A stretch of DNA of 64,000 nt, taken from Plasmodium coatneyi. Lineage: Eukaryota > Apicomplexa > Aconoidasida > Haemosporida > Plasmodiidae. The stretch spans positions 620,001 through 684,000 of the forward strand of contig NC_033566.1 in the NCBI RefSeq assembly GCF_001680005.1, read 5' to 3'. The position numbers were made by a program, and so were the translations under genes. This document shows, piece by piece, positions 33,806 through 43,566 of this stretch. Every line of letters begins with the position of its first letter. Position 1 is the first letter of the stretch. The notes beneath the pieces were generated by a model. The model was not told the DNA's origin. It was given only the letters and a program-made list of their open reading frames with translations, and made no database searches.

Positions 33806-36568
33806 CTAATTCAAGTAAACCTCATCAGTGTAGGCCGCTGAGGGGGGCGCGTAGGGGTAGTAATAGTAACCATAGTTCCGACCGCTTAAATTAAACATCA
33901 TCTGCTCGTTGGCCAGCTGGTTCATGTGGTAGTGGTTGTTCATATACAGGTCCATGTCATTTGGGGGCGGCTTCATAAACCTCTTCTCGCAGTTAGCGCT
34001 CTCTGCATTGTTTGCGTGTAATATGTAACTGTACACGGAAGAGGGATTCACCTGACCATTATATTGAAGCTGTGCATTTTTAGGATATTTTATACCATTG
34101 GGATTGGTGGTATTGCCAAGGTTTCCACTGCTACCATTCATCGCGCCGTCGATGTGTTTGTTGCTTCTCTTTGGGTTTACCCCAACGGTGTTCTCATTAC
34201 TTACGCATACGTCTCTGTTGCAGCTCTTGTTTGCACTGTTTAGCGAAAGTAACTTGGATAATTTTTTTTTCTTCTGCTTGATGTTCCCCTTTGTCTGCTT
34301 CATTCGTTCTTCTGTGATGTTCCCACTTGGACATTCGTTCCACTTGTTTTTTTCCACCAAGGAGTTGTTGCTTTTTTTGCTACAATCATTTCGTACGCTC
34401 TTGTTCATATGTGCATTTTCGTGCTCACCTTTTGCTTTCAATTCTGTAACGCTGCACTGCTTTGTGTGTCCCTTATGTTTTTTTATTTCCCCGAGTTTTC
34501 CTTCGTCTGCCTGTGTATTTTCCCCATCGGTAGTCCCTTCCTGCTGTCCGTTTAGCGGGTCTGCTTCATCTGAAGCTTCTTCCCCGCCGTCGCTGCTCAT
34601 TTCATGCTCGGCCGTCTGCTTATCATTTAAGGATTCCTCCCTGTCTGGTACGTCGCTTTTTGGGGTTAACTCCTCCGATGAGGTTAATTCCTCTGATAAG
34701 GTTTGCCCGTCTGGGTCGTTCTGCTCCCCCTCTACCTTCGCCCTTACATGGCTGTCATCACCCTCGTTAAATGGCATTAGTTCTCCTGTACCGTTAGCGG
34801 TGCCTTTCGCCTGATCCGCTGTGTAACTGAAAATTTCCCTATCCTCATTATGGCCACCCTTCATTTTATTCACCATAGCGCACTGCCCATAAGTATATGG
34901 ATTTGCATAAACGTATAAATAATTGCCATAATAATTTGGTGTCATATGGGGCACATTACTTGGATGATCGTACATAAAAAATTCGTTCGGTTTGGCAAAA
35001 GGTGGGTAAGGACTAGACATAGCACCAGCATCATATTTGCATGCATTATTATTTGCTTGGTTGTAATTAAAATAGGGGTTATAAGTGTTGTACTTCATTT
35101 GCATCATTTTGTTGTAGACTACCGGGTTTATATAACTGTTATAGTCGTAGTTGTAGTTGATATAATTTGCTTCATTCGTTTGGCCATTCATTATGTGTTG
35201 GTTGTTGGTCTGGTGTTCTGCGGTGCCACTGGGGATGTCACCCTTGGGGTCGTTTTTCTGCACAGGGTTATTCTTGGAGTCATTTATCTTTTTAACTTTG
35301 CTTTTGTTATCGTACGGTTCAACAAGGGGTTCCGTACTGGATTCTCCATCACGCTCTGCGTCGCTTTCTGCTTTTCCGTCTGCACTGTCGATTGCGCTTC
35401 CGATTGCACCCTCCTCTACGCCCTTCTCTGCTTCCCCGCCTGAGCCCCCACCGATGCTCTCCTCCGTTTTCACATAGCACTCATTCATGTCAACCTTCTC
35501 AAACGTGTTACTCACGCAGACCTCAGTATTCCTTTGGTCCTTCTTCCCCTCCTCTGCACAATCCAAACTGGACGATATCGTTGTGTTGCTGTCGTAAAAT
35601 TTGTCCCTCTCCTCGGCGTACTTTTTTTTATTGCAAGGCGAAGCAAAGCTATTCATCACTGCCTTCTTATTGTTGGCACTGTCTGGTTCGTAAATTTTTA
35701 CATAATCTGAATTCTTCACTTTTAGCTTTAACTGTTTTTCTTTATTCCTGTTTCTGTTTCTATCGCGTCTTTTCCTTTCCTCTCTTTGATAATTTGCTCC
35801 GTTATTTTTGTTCTGGCCGAAGCCGCCGTTCGTGTTATTGTGCATGTGTTCGTTCTGCGTTATCTGCATCGAGTTGAAGCTGCTCAGCATTAGGTCAAAG
35901 CTTTGGGTGAAGTTTTTGTTCACATTCTGGTGACCATTCCTGTAACCATTTTTATTGCCATTCCTGTTACCATTTCTGTTACCATTTCTGCTGCCATTTT
36001 TGTTGAAGCTTTTTGCCAAGCTGTTGGTGAAGTTATTTTCCATGTCGTTTACCAAACTTTCCTTGCCGCCACCCCCCGCATTGTCTTTCCCTGTACAGTT
36101 TACATCACCGTTCGCTTCACATATAATATTTCCTCCACTCTCGGACAGCATGAGGTCGGTTTCTGCGTCCACTCCTTCTCCTCTTTCCACATTTGTTTTT
36201 TCTAGCAAAATTTCTGGTATCCTTGGCACCCTCAATTCATCAATGGTGTGAGCAAAACGACACGTTGATCCGTTCAAACAAGTCTTATTTGCAACAAACT
36301 TACACATGGAAGATTTGTACGCAAATAAATTCTGCGCAGATTTTAATTCCTCCTGGTTATGCGCATAATTACACTTTTTATTAAAACATTTTTCTCCTTT
36401 TAGCAGTTTGTAACATAACTTGGTTCTTTTCAAATCAGGAATTGATCGCAAATCTTCAATCGAATGCGCATAGTCACAGTTACTTCCTTCCTTACACCTG
36501 TTTTCCATATGAAGGGGGCACAGCTTCGTCTTCCAAAAATGTTGACGGAGGGTTACTGACATCTTCAT
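33806..36568 (-). CDS. Triple CCCH zinc-finger protein with long Asn-rich tail
   Basis: 920 aa, single exon, ATG 36566-36568. Three CCCH fingers sit at the extreme N-terminus. Finger 1: C17-x7-C25-x5-C31-x3-H35 (TKLCPLHMENRC...CDYAH). Finger 2: C-x8-C-x4-C-x3-H (TKLCYKLLKGEKC...CNYAH). Finger 3: C-x7-C-x5-C-x3-H (CKFVANKTC...CRFAH). Each is followed by a short EDLR or DELR-like helix. Fingers of this spacing bind single-stranded RNA, so a role in mRNA stability or translation is inferred. The other 800 residues are low complexity: an NGNR repeat near 185-210, a basic RKRRDRNRNRNK patch, Asp/Glu/Ser-rich acidic stretches, and an Asn/Tyr-rich part (NYINYNYDYNSYINP). Its 5' flank carries a hairpin and short tandem repeats. 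The gene family is clear; the exact orthologue is not. Confidence 0.85.
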   Translation of the reverse strand: MKMSVTLRQHFWKTKLCPLHMENRCKEGSNCDYAHSIEDLRSIPDLKRTKLCYKLLKGEKCFNKKCNYAHNQEELKSAQNLFAYKSSMCKFVANKTCLNGSTCRFAHTIDELRVPRIPEILLEKTNVERGEGVDAETDLMLSESGGNIICEANGDVNCTGKDNAGGGGKESLVNDMENNFTNSLAKSFNKNGSRNGNRNGNRNGNKNGYRNGHQNVNKNFTQSFDLMLSSFNSMQITQNEHMHNNTNGGFGQNKNNGANYQREERKRRDRNRNRNKEKQLKLKVKNSDYVKIYEPDSANNKKAVMNSFASPCNKKKYAEERDKFYDSNTTISSSLDCAEEGKKDQRNTEVCVSNTFEKVDMNECYVKTEESIGGGSGGEAEKGVEEGAIGSAIDSADGKAESDAERDGESSTEPLVEPYDNKSKVKKINDSKNNPVQKNDPKGDIPSGTAEHQTNNQHIMNGQTNEANYINYNYDYNSYINPVVYNKMMQMKYNTYNPYFNYNQANNNACKYDAGAMSSPYPPFAKPNEFFMYDHPSNVPHMTPNYYGNYLYVYANPYTYGQCAMVNKMKGGHNEDREIFSYTADQAKGTANGTGELMPFNEGDDSHVRAKVEGEQNDPDGQTLSEELTSSEELTPKSDVPDREESLNDKQTAEHEMSSDGGEEASDEADPLNGQQEGTTDGENTQADEGKLGEIKKHKGHTKQCSVTELKAKGEHENAHMNKSVRNDCSKKSNNSLVEKNKWNECPSGNITEERMKQTKGNIKQKKKKLSKLLSLNSANKSCNRDVCVSNENTVGVNPKRSNKHIDGAMNGSSGNLGNTTNPNGIKYPKNAQLQYNGQVNPSSVYSYILHANNAESANCEKRFMKPPPNDMDLYMNNHYHMNQLANEQMMFNLSGRNYGYYYYPYAPPSAAYTDEVYLN
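35935..36005 (-). repeat. In-frame 12-bp coding repeat (NGNR) in the CCCH gene
   Basis: About six degenerate 12-bp units coding Asn-Gly-(Asn/Ser/Tyr)-(Arg/Lys). The period is a multiple of three, so copy number can change without a frameshift. Confidence 0.8.
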
Positions 36569-36687
36569 TTTTCAAAAATTGGCAAAGCGGTCTTTAATTT
36601 GAGGAGGCGTATCGCCAGATGGACAAGCCAAAAAGAAAAAAAGAAAGAAAAAAAAAAAAAAAAAAAAAATTGAGCCAAATTAACCAA

Positions 36688-36708
36688 TTGCCTGAACAGG
36701 TCAGGCAA
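36688..36708. repeat. Perfect inverted repeat (8-bp arms)
   Basis: TTGCCTGA, a 5-base spacer, then TCAGGCAA, 120 bp upstream of the CCCH start. It borders a tandem array whose units also contain the GGTTAGGCAAA half-site. Confidence 0.8.
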
Positions 36709-36713
36709 AAAAA

Positions 36714-36780
36714 TGCAAACTAGTCACCCGAATAGGTTAGGCAAAAAATGCAAACTAGTCACCCGAATAGGTTAGGCAAA
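36714..36780. repeat. 35-bp tandem repeat, about two copies
   Basis: Units beginning TGCAAACTAGTCACCCG at 36714 and 36749 are nearly identical over 32 bp. Degenerate relatives (CCGAATAAGACAG, GCAGATCAAGACAGG) continue to about 36880, suggesting an older, decayed array in the leader or promoter of the CCCH gene. Confidence 0.85.
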
Positions 36781-36915
36781 TGAGGGAAACAATTATCCAA
36801 ACAAGACAAACAAAGGAACATGCTAATTAGCCGAATAAGACAGATCAAATGAACGAACTAATTAGCAGATCAAGACAGGAAAAAAATCGAATTAGTAACG
36901 ATAAATGACAAAGGA

Positions 36916-36969
36916 AAATGAAATCACAATGAAACTACAATGAAATTACAATGAAATTACAATGAAAGG
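36916..36969. repeat. 11-bp tandem repeat (AATGAAATTAC), about 4.5 copies
   Basis: Consecutive units ATGAAATCACA, ATGAAACTACA, ATGAAATTACA, ATGAAATTACA. The period of 11 is close to one helical turn. It lies about 350-400 bp upstream of the CCCH start. Confidence 0.85.
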
Positions 36970-37575
36970 ACGCGAAATGCACAAATGGCTCTCATCATAA
37001 TTAATAAAAAAAGGTATACTTGCTACATTTTGCGACAAATTACGTTTTTAATAATGTGCTATCAAAACATGTAGATTGTTTCTAAATGTCCTCATATAAA
37101 TTTTTATATACATATGAATTTTTTTTAAGAACAATTTTGAGCAATTTGCTACGTCACATAATTTCTGCTGACGGGGAATGCCACGGACGAGTAAGTGTAT
37201 ACGTGTGGGTATATGAATAAGCATGTAAACATTATTTTTGCAATTTTTTTAAAAATTTTCAAGTGAGTAAATTAACTGTGGATGAAAAAGCAAAGTGGAA
37301 AATAAAAGAAAAAGTAAGAACATGCGAATAAATGGAAACATGCAAATGTATAAATATGTACATATACCTTACATATGTGTGTACGTTTGTTTACTCCTAA
37401 GCGTATCAAATGATTTCTTAAGACCTTTCCGTTTTTTTTTTTTTTCTTACATTTTTGCGATGACAAGCATGTAGTGAATATATCTGCATACACACATGCA
37501 CACACTTTAAAAAAAAAAAAAATATAAATGTATATTGCCTATATTTAATTATAACCCTGCTTGCTTGCTTGTTCA

Positions 37576-37603
37576 TTTTTTTTTTTTTTTTTTTTTTTTT
37601 TTT
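37576..37603. repeat. Poly(dA:dT) tract, T28
   Basis: Uninterrupted T28 run in the flank between the CCCH gene and ZPR1. Confidence 0.9.
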
Positions 37604-38689
37604 CCATCGCGTATGCATACGCAACCAAGAACATGTAAAACCTATGCGACAAACGTATACGTACCCAAAAGGACGGATATAAAGCCTACTTACCTTTCAA
37701 CCTTCATTAGACATTTTGGACACAAAACTGTAACACCTCTGTGGATGGTATAAAAACATGAATGTTGCGTACGTTTCCGAATTTGAAAAAATGGCAAACG
37801 GGTTAAACAATAAAACAGTGCAACTCACGTTCTGGTAGAAACTCCCCGTATGCATATAAACATACATATAACATGTACAAAGACAATGCGGGGGGTGTCG
37901 GCAAGCAGTGACCTCTATACCGCTGAACCAAAATCAAACTTCTACAAAACGATCTTATGTACACCTGTGCCTCTGTTGCTGTGCCAAATAAGGTGCTACT
38001 TCCGGTCCCATGCGTTTTGCACATATATATGTGTCTATATATATACATGTGCATGCGCATTGCCTACCTGCGTGCACTGTGAAAGTCTAAATGGCCTACC
38101 TATCCACCGCGCAACTCGCTTATGCATAACCAAAACATCGTAGCGTTTTTCTCGGACGCGTGATGGGTGTCCATCCGAATATTATGTTACAATTTAGAGA
38201 ATTGCAAAAGTTGGGGAGCAGCCTTTTTTTCGACAAAAAAAAAAAAAAGAAAAAAACTTATCCGCCCTGGTTTTGCTGTTGTGAATATTGTTGTTGAAAA
38301 AGGGCATAATAATTAAGCATGCAGGTACATGTGTGTAGGCCTATATGCACGTCGAACATAACTGATGCTGGGGGACAAAGCGAATTTATACGACCCCAAA
38401 TGAAATCACTGGCTGTCCTTAAGGTAAGGTTACCCAGCTTTCATGGTGGTCGCATGCATGAATAACGGACAAATAAAATTTTCCCCGAGGGGAAACAGAA
38501 AGTTAAAGAAAAATCAAAATTAAAAATTTTTCCAAATTAACAAATATGCAAATTCTTAGGTTCACAAATGTAGGGTAAACAAATGATTGCAATTTTTACA
38601 AACTCTTTCATCTGTTCTAACTTTAAGAATGATCAAAATGCATTACTTGTAATGTCTGTTTTTTTTTTTTTTTTTTTCTCTCACCCCGT

Positions 38690-40453
38690 TCAGTAATTTT
38701 CCGTGTTCATTGATGTGAGGCCTAAATGGTCATTTTGCTCAAACGTTCTTTCGTATTCTTCTTCTTTTAAATTTTCATCGTTCGTAATGTCATCACTTGA
38801 TATGTAGCTGTTCGATGCAATATCGTCAATCACAAGATCGAACGGGCACAATTCTTCCGTTTTGCATAACTTGTACAAGTTGGCAATTAGGGTTTTTATT
38901 TTACTTGTGACCGATGCGTCATTATTTTTTTGGCTTCCCGGAAGTGCATTATCGTTTGTTTGCTCGCCCCCCTGGTTGTGCCCGTGTGTGTTCGTGCTAG
39001 AATCCCCAAGTAGGAACTTAAATTTATCCTCCAGCGATTCGATTATTTTCAGAATCAACCCTTCAATAGTGGTGAGAGTACCACCGAGAGTTCCGTAATC
39101 CGACGTGAGATCCACAATGGGGATGTGAATAGATGCCGTTTCTGACTTTATTACGAATCGATTTAAGTCGTTTTTACTTCTTACAGTGAGGGTAATTTTC
39201 TTCCCCTTCGGATTGATCTCCCCGCTGCTCTTAATTTCGCTCGTTTTGAAGTTGCAGTTGGCGCACACATAGGACATAATTAGGCACTTTTTAAAACCTG
39301 GTATATTAATTTCGCAGAAGTTGTTGGAGCCCATGTAGTTGCAGCAGGGGCAATTGGATGTGAACGACTCTATTAACTTCCCCTCCTCCTCTTGGCTTAT
39401 ATTTTCGTACCGCACGGTGGTGTGGCCATTCACACTGCTACTACCCGCAGCGTCATTCATGTGGACATACTTCTTAATAAAATCAAAGTTTTCCTTCTTG
39501 ACTTTTTCCACTACATGGTCTTCCTTTTCTTTGTCCCCATTTGGACACAAACTAACTCCCTCATTTTTACTGTCAAAGTCTTCCTCATAAAAGCCCATTT
39601 CGTTTAACTCCTGTTTGCTTCGTTTGTAATGCTCCACCGTGACAATGCCTTTTTGCAGATCTTCATCGTAGTGCTCCAGGGAGCTGAGTCCTGACGGGTC
39701 AACAATTTCGATGGTGAAAATCGGATCCTTCGATACCACATAGGTGGACAATTTATGAACTGTGGACTCGATTAGCTTTATGTAACTTTCTATGGTCATT
39801 TGTTGGCCCTGCAGATTAGTATCAGCAGATTTATCCCCCTGAGGCGTTTGGTCCGTTGCACGTGCGTCCTGACCACCTCCAGGCTTATTGGTAATTTCTC
39901 CTTCCACGTTATGCGCATATGCGGCATGTTCCCCATTGGAGCCTTGGCTTGACTGCGACTGCGCCCCCTCGATGGGTGCCCCTTCTGGCAGCCCATTAGC
40001 CTCACAATACATGTGCTTCAAATTTCTGAGGTACTCAGTGAGGTTACTCAGGGCAGTCTGCAAAAAACCCTCAATAGTATTAATGGAACCCTTTTGCGTA
40101 TCCTTTGGAATTTCAAAGTCAATTTGTGGAATCTTCAACACTCCATACTCAGACTTAATCAGTTGTCTATCCATATGTTCACGTTGGCTAATTTTAAAAA
40201 TTATTTTTACTCCCTTCTCCTTTATCGTGTTTAAATCTTGTATAACATTATTTCTGTAGTTACAGAATCCGCACTCAAAGGAATGTATTAATACATTTTT
40301 GAAGTACGGGATGTGCAACTTTGCTATCTTATTTATTCCCTCTTTCTCGCAATTGATGCACATGGATCGAACTTGGATCGTTTCATCTAACGGGTTTATG
40401 TCAGCCTCTTCCTTCTGAGGCGTTGTCTGCTTATTCGTGGTGGTTTCTTCCAT
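38690..40453 (-). CDS. ZPR1: ZPR1 zinc-finger protein (two ZPR1 domains)
   Basis: 587 aa from ATG 40451-40453. The frame extends 25 codons upstream without an ATG. ZPR1 proteins carry two tandem copies of a C4 finger plus a beta domain, and both are present. Copy 1: C32-x2-C35 (CINCEKEG) with C61-x2-C64 (ECGFC), then IPQIDFEIP and GSINTIEGFLQTAL. Copy 2: CPCCNYMGSNNFCEINIPGF with CANCNF, then IHIPIVDLTSDYGTLGGTLTTIEGLI. A low-complexity insert (about 165-215) separates beta domain 1 from FTIEIVDPSGLSS. Known role: eEF1A folding chaperone in the cytoplasm and nucleus, linked to growth and stress responses. Both zinc sites look intact. Confidence 0.95.
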   Translation of the reverse strand: MEETTTNKQTTPQKEEADINPLDETIQVRSMCINCEKEGINKIAKLHIPYFKNVLIHSFECGFCNYRNNVIQDLNTIKEKGVKIIFKISQREHMDRQLIKSEYGVLKIPQIDFEIPKDTQKGSINTIEGFLQTALSNLTEYLRNLKHMYCEANGLPEGAPIEGAQSQSSQGSNGEHAAYAHNVEGEITNKPGGGQDARATDQTPQGDKSADTNLQGQQMTIESYIKLIESTVHKLSTYVVSKDPIFTIEIVDPSGLSSLEHYDEDLQKGIVTVEHYKRSKQELNEMGFYEEDFDSKNEGVSLCPNGDKEKEDHVVEKVKKENFDFIKKYVHMNDAAGSSSVNGHTTVRYENISQEEEGKLIESFTSNCPCCNYMGSNNFCEINIPGFKKCLIMSYVCANCNFKTSEIKSSGEINPKGKKITLTVRSKNDLNRFVIKSETASIHIPIVDLTSDYGTLGGTLTTIEGLILKIIESLEDKFKFLLGDSSTNTHGHNQGGEQTNDNALPGSQKNNDASVTSKIKTLIANLYKLCKTEELCPFDLVIDDIASNSYISSDDITNDENLKEEEYERTFEQNDHLGLTSMNTENY

Positions 40454-41275
40454 TGGTGCGTGGCGGTGGGAAGTAACAGACCGGTTTGACAACCCGGTTT
40501 GTGGAGTGACGCAAGGTGGCAACCTCACAGGGGCAGTTTTCCTTCACAAAAAGGCACTAAAAAACGGGATTGAAGGAATTTGCGTATCGATTCAACGGTG
40601 TACGGGAAGCGACATAAAAATGTTACCCTCCTTCTGTATGAGCGCTCGCACCTATCTTTCCTTGACTCATCCAAGTAGGGCACCAAACGAAGGTTGCATC
40701 TGAACTGCGCAACAAACCGGAGGAAGCCCTAAGCAGCAATGCGCACGCTTCCTACAATTTATCAATATAGTCATAATTTTGCCAATAAACTGGCATCATT
40801 TCGCTTAAATTTGGAAAAATTTTTAAAACGGAAACAATGAAAAAAAAAAAAAAAAAAAAAAAAAAGTGATAAATGGGTAAGCGATACGGAGCATATCGAA
40901 GAAGGCCCCATTTGGGCATAGCTAAGTTTGCGAGATTATGCACCGACTTTTTCACCACAAGGGGGAAAAAACAAAAAAAAGGCACGGGGGGGAAGGAAGC
41001 ACAATGAAAAAAAAATAGCACGTAAAGGGAAACTTAAAAAATTTCGAAAAATTAAAAATAGTAAAAGTGTATTTTAATGTCGCTTTGCGCTACGCATTCA
41101 ACATGTTTTCTGCCTCTGAGGGGAGCATTTCCAAACCGTTGCACGTTGCTATTATGTATGAACTTGTGCCACGCTTCTCCACTCTGCGATGTACACCCCA
41201 AACGTGTCACACCTTTTAAAAAAAGCATTTCCTCCCTGCCAAGCACAACACAACATCCGCTAATGAGGTAATGCG
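40454..41275. other. Intergenic, ZPR1 promoter side
   Basis: 0.8 kb between two minus-strand genes, with an A26 run (40840-40865). No gene recognised. Confidence 0.5.
40840..40865. repeat. Poly(dA:dT) tract, A26
   Basis: Run of 26 A upstream of ZPR1. Confidence 0.9.
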
Positions 41276-42101
41276 CTAAATGCTGTGGGCTTCAAAGTGG
41301 TGATAATTCGTCTGCTGCAGCAACGGCGTCTCGTCATTCTGTTGGTAGTAAAAGTAAAATTTTATCGCAACAGCCACGACGATGAAGATCACTGCGTAGA
41401 ACAAAATGTAGTTCACGAAAATATACGACAGGACGGTGACCAGCATGTAGAGGAGAATGGCCCCCAGCACCCATTTCTGCAAAAGCGAAAAAAAAAAAAA
41501 AAAAAAAAAAAAAATTTATTCATTTGTTAGGACAAAGTATACATATTTGCGGTTGGCACAGTTCATCCAATCCGCGCAACTCTCACCTACGCCTTACTAT
41601 AATTTGCTGCTTGTTAAACTTCATTTCATTGGGGAGGAGCTCCTCGTAGTCCCCCTTGTTTTGCATATTGTCACTCATGTATAGTAAATTATATATGGTG
41701 GAATTTCTGTACGGAAAAAAAAAAAAGTATGTCAAATTGGGTGGTTATACGTGTATAATGGAGAAATGTGTTGCACGGCAAATTTGGGAATAAAGGGGAA
41801 AAAATAATGTGCGCCCCATTTTCCTCCGATGGGTAACTTTCCACGAACGCATCAAAATGGGAAAAGGCGCATGGAGTGAAATAACCAATGGAAGGAGCAA
41901 TTCAGGGATGAGGATAGTAACAGTTCTACTTAACACAACAGAAGAATATCGGACGCTTTACAGACGGAAGCGTTATTCCCCCCCTTCGGTACATCTTTCT
42001 CACCTCTGAGCCAAACCTTGCACGGCATTCTGCATCAATCCAACTGTGCTACTGAAAATTTCGCCCAGCTTGTCCATGTTCATTGCCTTGTGTCCATCCA
42101 T
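41276..42101 (-). CDS. Small two-helix membrane protein, conserved unknown, three exons
   Basis: Exons (minus): 42004-42101, 41598-41706, 41276-41476. Together 408 nt, 135 aa, all GT-AG with matching phases. The protein starts MDGHKAMNMDKLGEIFSS. Its N-terminal 69 residues are soluble, amphipathic and possibly helical (VGLMQNAVQGLAQRNST; EELLPNEMKFNKQQII). Residues about 71-111 form one long hydrophobic stretch that reads as two tight transmembrane helices (WVLGAILLYMLVTVLSYIFV and YILFYAVIFIVVAVAIKFYF), followed by a 24-residue polar tail. I do not recognise the family. An acceptor-like TTTTCCTACCAG lies seven bases upstream of the ATG, so there is probably a leader intron. The A27 run at 41488-41514 lies in intron 2. 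Confidence 0.75.
41488..41514. repeat. Poly(dA:dT) tract, A27, in an intron
   Basis: On the minus strand this is a T27 run ten bases before the acceptor of the last exon of the small membrane protein gene, acting as a polypyrimidine tract. Confidence 0.9.
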
Positions 42102-43566
42102 CTGCCAACTGGTAGGAAAAAAAAAAAAAGGACATAAATGAGATGATATAGTTCCCATTAGTTGAATGGGGGGTGGCGGGTTTTTCTCACATGCCACCCT
42201 TAATGACAAAGTGGACTCGGCAAGTACTGAAGGGCAACCGTAGATACACACGTGGATCGTCCCCGGTAAATGTTGTTACTCATCAGTGGAACGGTCTTAA
42301 AGGGGAACTACTATATCTGCTACACACCCATTTTATACCTTTACTCAATCAGACAAACAAAGGAAAGGGGAAAATATGAGACGCTTCCTTTCGAATGAAA
42401 TAAAGTATGTACGTATGTGTGTGCATTACTCAGCGGATCACCACAATCAACTGTCCAGCACCCCAATTAGACATATAACGAATTGTAAAAAAAAAGGATT
42501 AATTCTGGGGATGTCTTCTGTGTGGCGTGGAGCAGCCTTTTATCGTAAAAGGGGGACAGTTCTCTTCATTCGTTTAGTGTTTGTTCAGTCTTTGTTTCGC
42601 GTTTTCCCCGCATGTCGCTCAATTTTCCTTTACCGTTTTAACTTGTCAAATTTGCGATTTTTCAATTGCTCCACTTTTTTCACATTTTCCATCCCACGTG
42701 AAAAAATTAACGAAAAAAAATAAATGACTAAACTGCTCCTCCCTTTGCAAAGAAGAAAGTTAAAAATGGAGTCAAAAAAAAAAAAAAAAAAAGCAAACGG
42801 GAAATTTATTTTCCGCCATGATCGCAAAATTTTCATAACAAACCCTGTGAAATTAAATGCTCCCCTTCCGACATACGCGCGAATAAATCGCCCCTGCCGC
42901 TTTAGCCTGTGCGTAAAATTACGGCAGCATGTTCATTCCAGTTAAACTTTTCAATTGGCATTTTCTCGAAATTTTCCTCCCTTCTTCAAATTTAACTTTT
43001 AAAATGGGAACAATACAAAGTTAATGCAACAATTTTTTTTTTTTTTTCCACAGGTTGAAAGGTTGACAATTAAACCATACTGTTCTCCATGTGTTATGTA
43101 CACATATGCATGCGAATGTGCGTAAGTACGCATATGTATCTACTTACCCAACCGTAGGGATACTACTACGTGTTCTTCCAATTTGTGCATTTCCCATCTT
43201 TACTTGCTTGCCATAACGTGGCAGCACACCGTGATGACCATTGCGCTGCTTTGCAAAACTGGCAAGCAGAGCTCCCCCCCCAACGCGGGTCAAGCTAGGG
43301 GACAGATTGTGTCCCCACTGTATACAACCTCGGCACACGTGTGGACAGTTATTTTCCTGATCGTTGTTAACTCCCCCTGGCGCAATATTGCATAACTTCA
43401 ACGTTGCAAGAATGTGTGCACGCGTATCGCCAATTTGCAGCCCCCCCTTTTAAGGAACTCCAAAAAAGGGTCAGCAGCCAAACTGGGGGGGGGGCGTACC
43501 AGCCAATCGTACAACTGGCCTCCCCGCTGAGCCCTCCAACACAAGGGGACATCATTCACGCGAAGG
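42102..43566. other. Divergent intergenic region, small membrane protein / rhomboid
   Basis: 1.46 kb between two starts. At its left edge is a probable leader intron of the minus-strand gene (donor GTGAGA at 42190, acceptor at 42109; 82 bp). At the right, 70-125 bp upstream of the rhomboid ATG, a C7 run (43441-43447) and a G10 run (43485-43494) could pair. T and A runs lie near 43031 and 42774. No other gene seen. Confidence 0.5.

Larger units (their letters stand above)
36569..38689. other. Intergenic, upstream of the CCCH gene, downstream of ZPR1
   Basis: 2.1 kb between two minus-strand genes. The part next to the CCCH start holds a perfect 8-bp inverted repeat and two sets of tandem repeats (listed separately). 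Farther off are a T28 run (37576-37603), an A run near 37509-37521, and TG/TA simple sequence near 37180-37220 and 38020-38050. No gene recognised. Confidence 0.5.

Noticed and set aside
34098..36251. Long plus-strand open frames opposite the CCCH gene (up to 238 codons)
   Set aside because: Antisense shadows of a low-complexity coding exon; the minus strand carries clear zinc fingers.
42190..42277. Upstream coding extension of the small membrane protein
   Set aside because: The frame joins in phase across the 82-bp intron and stays open, but contains no ATG before a TGA, so it is treated as untranslated leader.
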